Origin: Brassica napus
Taxonomy: Eukaryota; Streptophyta; Magnoliopsida; Brassicales; Brassicaceae
DNA: 64,000 nt
Reading direction: 5' to 3'
NCBI RefSeq assembly: GCF_020379485.1
Contig: NC_063450.1
Location: forward strand, 49,380,681 to 49,444,680
The number at the start of each line of letters is the position of its first letter. Position 1 is the first letter of the stretch. The notes beneath the pieces are model-generated. The model ran no database searches. It was not told the origin of the DNA and saw nothing but the letters and a program-made list of their open reading frames with translations. Shown here piece by piece: positions 56,410-64,000 of the stretch. The position numbers and the translations under genes are program-made.

Positions 56410-58006
56410 ATGGAACCATCTGGAGTCAGTGATGAGAAGAGACCCACCGTTGACTTGATCAAGGATAAAAATGGAACCGATCAGATTCTTCTCCAGAATC
56501 CTAAAGGCGCTTCTGTAAAGGTCATAGTATTTTTGTTTTGCCAATGTTTACTTATCTAAGATTCTGTATTTAATTTTGTTTATTAATCTATAGGTTCGGT
56601 TTTTTAAAACCAAACCTGTGTATTTGGGTTTTAAGCGTGTTAGACTGCTCTGTTTTCTATTTGGTTGGTGGAGACTATTGGTTTTGTGATTCATGCATCA
56701 ACATTCACAACATTTTCATTTTTGTGTATGGAGCTGATGGTTTTTTCATTGGATGATGCTTTGTTCAGATAAGTTTACATGGAGGACAAGTTCTTTCTTG
56801 GAAGACTGACAAGGGTGATGAATTGTTATTCACCAGCGCCAAGGTAAAAAAGTTCTGCTATTTTTTTTTACCACTTATGCAAGTTTCTTTTATAAAACTT
56901 GGTGAAACATATCAATATATCATGCCCTTGCTTCAGGCTAACTCGAAGCCTCCCCATCCGGTACGTGGAGGAATCCCTATATGCTTTCCTCAGGTAAGTC
57001 TAATATGTAATCTTTGGACATGAATGATTTGATCACCTTTCTTGATAATTATTCTTCTCTCTCATAAAAGTTTGGCACTCGAGGGTCGCTTGAGCAACAC
57101 GGTTTTGCAAGAAACAAGATGTGGCTTGTGGAAGAGAATCCACCTGCTTTACCTTCATTCGACTCAACTAACAAAGCCTATATCGACTTGGTACTTAAAC
57201 CCTCTGATGAAGACACAACAAGGATCTGGCCTCACTGGTTGAATCCTATTGTGACTCCTTAGATATATATGATCCTCTCTTTTTCCTTCATTTAAGATTG
57301 CTTACAATAATCACTCTTGTTTCAGCTTTGAGTTTCACTTAAGAGTTTCATTGGCACTAGATGGAAACCTAACCCTGATATCTCGAGTCAGAAACATCAA
57401 CTCAAAGCCTTTTAGCTTTTCCATTGCTTACCACACTTACTTCTCCATTTCCGACATCAGGTGAAGACACCGAGCTTTAGCTTCTCTCTAGTCTCTACGA
57501 GATCACACCACTTACTCAATTCTTTCTTTCTTTATTTACATTTTTCGCTCTTTTATCAGTGAAGTTAGAGTTGAAGGACTGGAAACTCTTGACTATCTTG
57601 ATAACTTGTTTGAAAAAGAGCGGTTTACTGAGCAAGGCGATGCACTAACCTTTGAATCCGAGGTTGATAGAGTGTACTTAAACTCTAGAGACGTGGTTGC
57701 CGTTTTCGACCATGAGAAAAAACGTACTTTCCTCATCAAGAAAGAAGGTCTACCAGATGTTGGTAAGATCCAAAATACCAAACCGTTAACCGTTAGTTCG
57801 GTTTATGACAGAATCATATTATCGGTTTTGTTGTAGTGGTGTGGAATCCATGGGACAAGAAAGCTAAAGCGTTGACTGATTTGGGAGATGAAGAGTATAA
57901 ACATATGCTTTGTGTTGATGGAGCAGCTATTGAGAAACCAATCAACTTGAAATCGGGTGAAGAATGGACCGGGAAATTAAATCTCTCGCTTGTCCTTTCC
58001 ACTTGA
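56410..58006 (+). CDS. Galactose mutarotase-like / glucose-6-phosphate 1-epimerase
   Basis: Seven exons: 56410-56520, 56769-56843, 56937-56993, 57071-57237, 57326-57460, 57560-57762 and 57837-58006. All junctions are GT/AG and in phase, giving 305 residues, about the length I recall for Arabidopsis At4g23730. The family interconverts alpha and beta anomers of hexose 6-phosphates in the cytosol. The beta-sandwich fold shows ISLHGGQVLSWK, VRGGIPICFPQFGTRGS, the catalytic-type His in LEQHGFARNKMW and a second in AYHTYFSISD, then VVVWNPWDKKAKALTDLGDE. No signal peptide. The start follows a long leader. No lesions. Confidence 0.92.
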
Positions 58007-59612
58007 AAAATCGGTACCGGTTATCTTTAAACCGATTAATTCATCCATCATATCTTTTGGTTTATTATTCTTTACAGTATAGTCTATAGAAGAACATCAC
58101 AGTGTGTGTGATTCTTCGGTATCAAATCCTTAATATTAAAAGAAAACCTGAGATTTGAAAATGTCACGCGTTTTTTTTGGCAGTGACAAGATCCTGGTTT
58201 TGTGCGAGATTTAACTTGTGTATGAAGATAAGATACTATATGAACTTGTGCACCGGTTCATCATATTATTTAAAGCTTTCTTGTTCTCATGGTTAACAGT
58301 TCTTGAATAAATAGTTTCTAAAACCATAAAGTTTTTTTATTGGGTTGTTGAGTGGCTTTATACTCTCTAGATTGCCTCACAATGTTGGAGACAAAAAGAA
58401 AAGGACTCGACCGAGCTAAGATGGGTATGAAATCATCACAATAATCATGAAAGAGTTGAAATTATTGGTCTATTATAATGCACCGTAACTTCTATAATTG
58501 GGTCCATTTTTTAATGTGAATACACCGAAGGGAAAGTAATATTTTGTTTACAGAAATATACTTGATCCCAAAAAGGAAAAAAACTAAAATGGTGGAGTAT
58601 ATGCATTAAAGGTAGGCTTGTAGCTTCATTATCATGACAAGTAAATACAAACAAAAACGTATAGTATTTGTTTGAAATTCATGTATTTTGGTAGTTAAAT
58701 AGTATGTTTTCTTGACTAGATTAACATCATTCGTTATTCTTTCTCTATCTCCTTTAGGTAAAGCATTGACCACATTAATGTCATGTCTTATCACATCTGG
58801 TTTTTGTTCATATCGTCGGTACATAAAACTCAACCGGTTTGACGATATCGGTTTACCAATAGACAACTCTAAACTATATTGGGAGCTAATCAAAATTTCA
58901 CTAATAAATACTCGAATGGTTCAATCAAGTTTTCTATAAGCATAGTATAGCTGGCATAATAAAAATTCTGAGGTACACGACGAAGAAAGAATGGTCCCCG
59001 GTTCGGTATTAAATAACCGGTAATCACAGACTCACCGGTCACCCAACCTGTAACCGAAACAAAATAAGAAGTCACATCCATATCTTCCCTCGTCATCTTC
59101 ATTACTTTAATTGCCTAAAAAAGTATCCGTTTCTATAGAACCTCTTAACTTCAGTGCTTCAATGGTGGTTCTAAAGTTCGTGTTCTTCAAGTTACAGACG
59201 TGATCGAGATTCTCGAGAAGAAACGGCGTGCGTGACTAGAAAAAAATAAATTAAAAAGACTCATAAAGCTCAGATCTGGAGGTATCAATTTCTTTATTTT
59301 AATAATTTAATCCCTTAATACAGTTAAGGTCCTACTTTTCTTGACGCTGTTGTTGATTCCCAGAAATTCTAGTGTTTCGATTTCGAAGAGTTTAAATTAA
59401 AAAGCCAAAGACAAAACATGACTTTCATTTCGTTATTACCGAAGCTACTCTCTTCTGTCTCCCACTCTTGTTTCCCTTTTACTTTTCGATCCCCAATCTT
59501 CTAGAAATCTTCCTTTTGTACCCTTTTATTTCAAATTAAAGTTTCTCATCCAAAGTTTCTCCATTTATAGTCCCATCATCATCATCATCATCATCTTCAC
59601 AAAGAACCAGCA
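58007..59612. other. Spacer with unassigned minus-strand frames
   Basis: 3' region of the mutarotase-like gene, then intergenic DNA and the promoter and leader of the receptor kinase (ATCATC repeat at 59576-59595). Two minus-strand frames (58890-59102 with MTREDMDVTSYFVSVTGWVT; 58606-58893 with SNRLSFMYRRYEQKPDVIRH) read like protein but are out of phase with each other. They may be a decayed gene of unknown family. Confidence 0.4.
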
Positions 59613-61604
59613 ATGGAAGCTTGGAGGGTTTCTCTATGTTTCTTCTCTCTCTATCTGATCATCTCCGGAGCAGAAGCAGATCCTTTACAAGACAAACGCG
59701 CGTTACTCGAGTTTCTAACCATCACGCGCCCAACACGCTCGCTCAACTGGAACGAGACCACTCCCCTCTGCAAAAACTGGACAGGAGTCACTTGCAACCA
59801 CAACGAATCTCGAATCATAGCCCTTAGATTGCCAGCGATCGGACTCAACGGTCAGATTCCACCCAACACCATAAGCAGACTCTCCGCTCTCAGAGTCCTC
59901 AGCCTCAGATCCAACAGACTCTCAGGCCCATTCCCTATGGGCCTCGCCGGGCTTAAAGACTTGGGCTTTCTTTACCTCGAGGACAACGACTTCTCCGGCC
60001 CGTTGCCTTTGGACTTCTCCGTCTGGAAGAAGCTCGTTGGTTTAAATCTCTCGAATAACAGATTCAATGGAACAGTTCCTGTCTCTCTCTCTGGTCTGAA
60101 ACGGTTACAGTCGTTGAACCTCGCTAACAATTCTCTCTCCGGTGTGGTTCCTGATGAGCTGAGTGGGCTCTCTAGTCTGAAAGAGATTGATCTGTCTAAC
60201 AACAATCTCCACGGACCGTTACCGAGCTGGCTGCTAAGGTTCCCGCCGTCTTCTTACCAAGGCATTGGTGATGACGTCACTCACTTTCAACCACCTCCTG
60301 AACCACCGACTCGAAAGAAGCCTAAAGGAGTCACGAAGACGGTCTTCCTCCTCATCGTTATCTCTGTATCGATTGTACTACTCGCGGTTTTAGCGTTTGT
60401 GTTTGCGCTTTGTTACTTGAGGCGCAAGTTAAGGATTGTTAAGGACCATAATCTGCAGAAGAAAGGCGGTATGTCTCCGGAGAAGTTTGATTCGAGGATG
60501 GAGGAGGCTAACAACAGGCTGTCTTTCTTCGAAGGATGCAGCTACTCGTTCGATCTCGAGGATCTGTTGAGAGCTTCCGCTGAGATTCTTGGTAAAGGCA
60601 CGTTTGGGACGACGTACAAAGCGGTTCTCGAGGATGCGACTTCCGTAGCTGTGAAACGGCTTAAAGACGTTGCGGCTGGGAAACGCGATTTTGAGCAGCA
60701 GATGGAGATTATTGGAGGGATTAAGCACGAGAACGTTGTGGAGCTTAAGGCTTATTATTACTCCAAAGACGAGAAGCTTATGGTTTATGACTACTTCAGC
60801 AGTGGAAGTGTGTCTTCTTTGCTTCACGGTAAATGCGTTATTAGCTATGGTTAGGCTCATTTCCGGTTTAATTTTAGTAACCGGTTTAGTTGGTGCAGGT
60901 AACCGAGGAGAGAACCGGGTTCCGTTGGATTGGGAAACGAGGATGAGGATTGCGATTGGTGCGGCTAAAGGGATCGCTAGGATCCACAAAGAGAACAATG
61001 GGAAGCTCGTACATGGGAACATCAAGTCTTCGAACATATTCTTGAACTCAGAGCGTTACGGATGCGTGTCTGATCTTGGTTTAACAGCTGTAATGAGCGC
61101 ATTGGCTCCACCCATCTCTAGGCAAGCTGGTTACCGTGCGCCGGAAGTAACAGATACAAGGAAGTCTTCTCAACTCTCAGATGTTTACAGCTTCGGCGTC
61201 GTATTACTCGAGCTACTCACTGGAAAATCCCCCATTCACACTACCGCAGGTAATGGGTACAAACTAGAATAAAAAAAAATTACTATATTATCTTCGGTTT
61301 AATGATTTTTTATTTTTGGACAGGAGATGAGATTATACATTTGGTTCGATGGGTACATTCGGTAGTCAGAGAGGAATGGACTGCGGAGGTTTTTGATGTG
61401 GAGCTTTTGAGGTATACGAACATAGAGGAAGAGATGGTTGAGATGTTGCAGATTGCTATGTCGTGTGTTGTCAAAGCACCTGACCAGAGACCGAAGATGT
61501 ATGATTTGGTTAGGCTTATGGAGAGTGTCGGAAACCGACGAGCCAGTCTTGAGACTAAAGCAGAGAAGGAGGCCTCCGAGACTTCGACGCCGAGCGAAAC
61601 TTGA
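59613..61604 (+). CDS. LRR receptor-like kinase (LRR III), likely pseudokinase
   Basis: Three exons (59613-60828, 60899-61249, 61324-61604) give 615 residues, orthologous to Arabidopsis At4g23740 by position. A signal peptide (1-22) is followed by an LRR N-terminal cap ([26 protein letters not shown]), about five LRRs ([43 protein letters not shown]), a transmembrane helix about 244-270 and a cytosolic kinase domain. The glycine loop (GKGTFGTTY, near 326) and the AVKR lysine (near 348) are present. However, the catalytic loop reads [10 protein letters not shown] instead of HRD, and DLG replaces DFG. That pattern is typical of LRR III receptors thought to signal as scaffolds rather than active kinases. 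It sits in the plasma membrane; the ligand is unknown. No lesions. Confidence 0.93.
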
Positions 61605-62670
61605 TGAATCTACAAAAAAATGAAGAAACTGTTGATATATGAAGTTTGTATTCTGTTGATCCTCTCTTCTTCGGTTAGAACCGGTTTAATTAAACACATT
61701 TCTGGTTAGGGATTCTTGGTTTTTGCAAAATTCAGTATGAATGAATTGAGGAAAACAGAAAAAGAAACATCTCTAGTTTCAGAAACTCATCTAAAACTTC
61801 TAGTGATCACATATTAAATTCAGCTTTTCCTAATGGGCTTCATAGCCCATTAGCCATTATTGTTTCGGCTGCGAGTGAAGATTGTTAGGCTCAGTTCTTA
61901 CTTTACAATATGGTCATTTGAATGGGTTTGGAATTGTTGACAAAAAAAAAAGAATAGGTTTGGAATTGGACTAATTAATTTGGAAAAAAATTTCAAGCAA
62001 CTAATTATTTGGATCTCAAGATATATATACTATACTACTTGACTGAGATAACTTTTTTCTGAATCACAAAAAAATAGATACATTGATTTGTCGTGATAGT
62101 GTTTTGGAAGAGGAACATGTAGATGGCATAGATTACAATAGGAAGGAGACGAATAAGGCAAGTTACAACCGTGAATATGATTTGTCTAATTCTTAGAAAA
62201 CGACTTGTCTTTTGCTCATATACTGCAATAGGGCTTCTTCTCCTCCTTTTCAGCTGTGCGAAATTAGAAACCTAAAAGGCCAAAAATTCAAATACATAAA
62301 TATGTCAATTTTATATAAATCCTCACGTCCCCACGAAATCGTTTGCATCAACATGTTTTTTGTTTACTCCTCCGCTGTACAATGTCGGCTTGTTTTGGAC
62401 AATGGTGAAAATTAATTAGACCATTAAGTATAATCTCAGTGTAAGTATTCGAACATAAAAAATAACTGAATGCCTATTTGTTTGAACGAACAAGTAACTT
62501 GTGCTTACCAAATACCAAGGCAGCATACACTTTACACTCATATGGCATATCCGAATTTGAACAAATTAATGACATACGTGAAACTACTTGAATACAAATT
62601 TAGATTATAGAAATTGATTTTCCCTCACGTTTTATGATATGTTTTAATCTACTTATTTGTGAACCTTGTG
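61605..62670. other. Spacer after the receptor kinase
   Basis: 3' untranslated region of the receptor kinase, then AT-rich DNA. Nothing else supportable. Confidence 0.5.
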
Positions 62671-62675
62671 AATAT

Positions 62676-63410
62676 TGTAACATCCTCGTTTATGTGAAAA
62701 AGTTTAAAATAATTGATTTGATTATTTATGTCACCAACGTGCATTTATTTTTGCAGACGCAGATTTATTTAGAATCTCAGGGTTAAGCGTGTTTAAGCTG
62801 GAGTGGAAGAAAAATAGACGACTTAATAGGAAGTCATTTGCGGTGTCGTACGAGTGAAAGTAAAACCACAGAAAAAAATCATGTGGTGATCATGGCAGGG
62901 TCATTGAACAAAATCTCTGAACCTCCAAAATATTAACGCACTGCATGTCGCAAGGGATGGGTCCACGGGCCGTGAGTGGACGTGAAAATTTCATTAACCG
63001 TGGATGATCAGAGCGTTACAAGTGGTATCAGAACTGGTTAGGCATTTCGGTTTTGAATCCAGAGGTATCTTGAGACTTGTCGTGGTCCGTAACGAAGATG
63101 TTACGCTTTGTGGATCGGGGTGAATTGTGATATCCTAATGTCTAACATATGTGGAAAAGTTTAAGAGAAGTGATTCACTAGTTATGTCACCAAAGTGTAA
63201 TTACGTTTTAGAATTTTAAAGTTAAACGTGTTGAACTAGAGTTGGAAGGACAAATAAATTACTTGAAAAGTAATGTAATGATTGCGGGTCACTAAACAAA
63301 AATTTTGAACTTCCAAAAAACTAATGCACCCCTGTTCCAGGAGACCATTCCCACCGACCAAATGAACGGGAGTGAAAAGCCCATTAGCCAGAGATGGTCA
63401 CGGAGTTACT
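62676..63410 (+). mobile_element. TRIM (miniature LTR retrotransposon)
   Basis: 735 bp. The left LTR (62676-63020) starts TGTAACATCC and ends GCGTTACA. A primer-binding site for initiator tRNA-Met (TGGTATCAGAAC, 63023-63034) lies 3 bp after it. The interior is only 105 bp. The right LTR (63126-63410) starts TGTGATATCC and ends GAGTTACT. A 5-bp AATAT duplication flanks it (62671-62675, 63411-63415). The LTRs share blocks (AAAAGTTTAA, TTATGTCACCAA, GTCA.T.AACAAAA) but are clearly diverged, and the right one is 60 bp shorter, so the insertion is old. No coding capacity, as is usual for TRIMs. Confidence 0.88.
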
Positions 63411-63415
63411 AATAT

Positions 63416-64000
63416 ATTTATTTTGTTAAAAAAAAAACTTTTTGACCCAAAAATAAACCTTTTTTTTTGTCAGGAAAAAACCCTTCATTTATTTGAAAAA
63501 TATCATGAGAATGGACATAAAGAGTCAACATCCACTTGCGCCATGTGTTCCTCTTTGCCATTTCTTAAGTCAGAGTCAAAATCTCTTTTACGTGTTCTGT
63601 GGTCGACAAAAAGTGTCACAAACGGATGTAATCAAATAAACAACTTCCTTTGCTAAAATGTAATTATAAAAATAGTTAATAGTAAAAGGTCAATTTCATG
63701 CCTGTTCCAAAACAACGATTACAGACCAATGGTTCCAGATTTCCTGGTAAAAGCCTTCTTGCCCTATCATCCCCCTATGCTATGAGTTTTCTGTTTCCAA
63801 AAAGTTTTTGATTTGTCCTTCCAGTGTGTGTAGCCACAACTAAAATTTAAATGTAGCTAGTCCCTTAAAAGACGGAGTCAAACTAATGAAGTAGTGAACC
63901 TATACATTGTACCACACTTAGTAACTCCTTTCGTCTGTAGCTCCTTTGGGAACATGAATGGTTATAAAGTATATACATTCAAGAAATGGTTCAAAAGTAT
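63416..64000. other. Spacer at the window end
   Basis: AT-rich, no gene recognised. The 94-codon frame at 63372-63656 begins inside the TRIM LTR and has no recognisable similarity. Confidence 0.5.

Overview
This is plant nuclear DNA from the mustard family (Brassicaceae), most likely the Brassica/Raphanus side. The gene order matches the Arabidopsis chromosome 4 run I recall as At4g23690 to At4g23740: DIR6 dirigent protein, CHX17, vacuolar ATPase subunit G2, MIR319A, a DUF1191 membrane protein, a galactose-mutarotase-like enzyme and an LRR receptor kinase. I rebuilt the spliced genes by hand from GT/AG sites. All seven anchors look intact, and the four multi-exon coding genes give full-length frames. 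The spacing is far larger than in Arabidopsis because transposable elements fill the gaps.

Layout. 1-0.6 kb: DIR6 (minus). 2.3-12.7 kb: degraded Helitron ends enclosing an almost full-length L1-type LINE (4412-10754, with target-site duplication) and an older LINE remnant. 14.0-18.1 kb: CHX17 (minus, 3 coding exons, one leader intron). 18.2-20.6 kb: three MITEs with clear duplications. 22.7-23.6 kb: VHA-G2 (plus). 24.2-28.2 kb: the MIR319A locus. Its proximal promoter is tandemly duplicated, an intronless ribosomal eS30 retrocopy lies in the second unit, and a 1,991-bp Helitron sits 192 bp upstream of the miRNA TATA box. 28.5-38.9 kb: gene-poor, with MITEs, Helitron ends, a GRF zinc-finger gene remnant and two unexplained exon-like pieces. 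39.4-40.3 kb: DUF1191 gene (plus), tail-to-tail with a TIR-NBS-LRR resistance gene (40.4-48.6 kb, minus). Intron 1 of that gene contains a 4,553-bp PIF/Harbinger transposon, and a second related Harbinger lies 1.6 kb upstream. 56.4-58.0 kb: mutarotase-like gene (plus, 7 exons). 59.6-61.6 kb: LRR receptor-like (pseudo)kinase (plus, 3 exons). 62.7-63.4 kb: a TRIM miniature LTR element.

The genes are not an operon; they are independently transcribed neighbours. The most striking part is 24.2-28.2 kb. A recent 446-bp tandem duplication copied the MIR319A promoter and start region. The copy left upstream now ends 36 bp before an intact eS30 retrogene, so it may drive that retrogene. The promoter still attached to MIR319A has been cut off from its distal sequence by the Helitron. 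The undisturbed first unit is an internal empty-site control that fixes both insertion points to the base.
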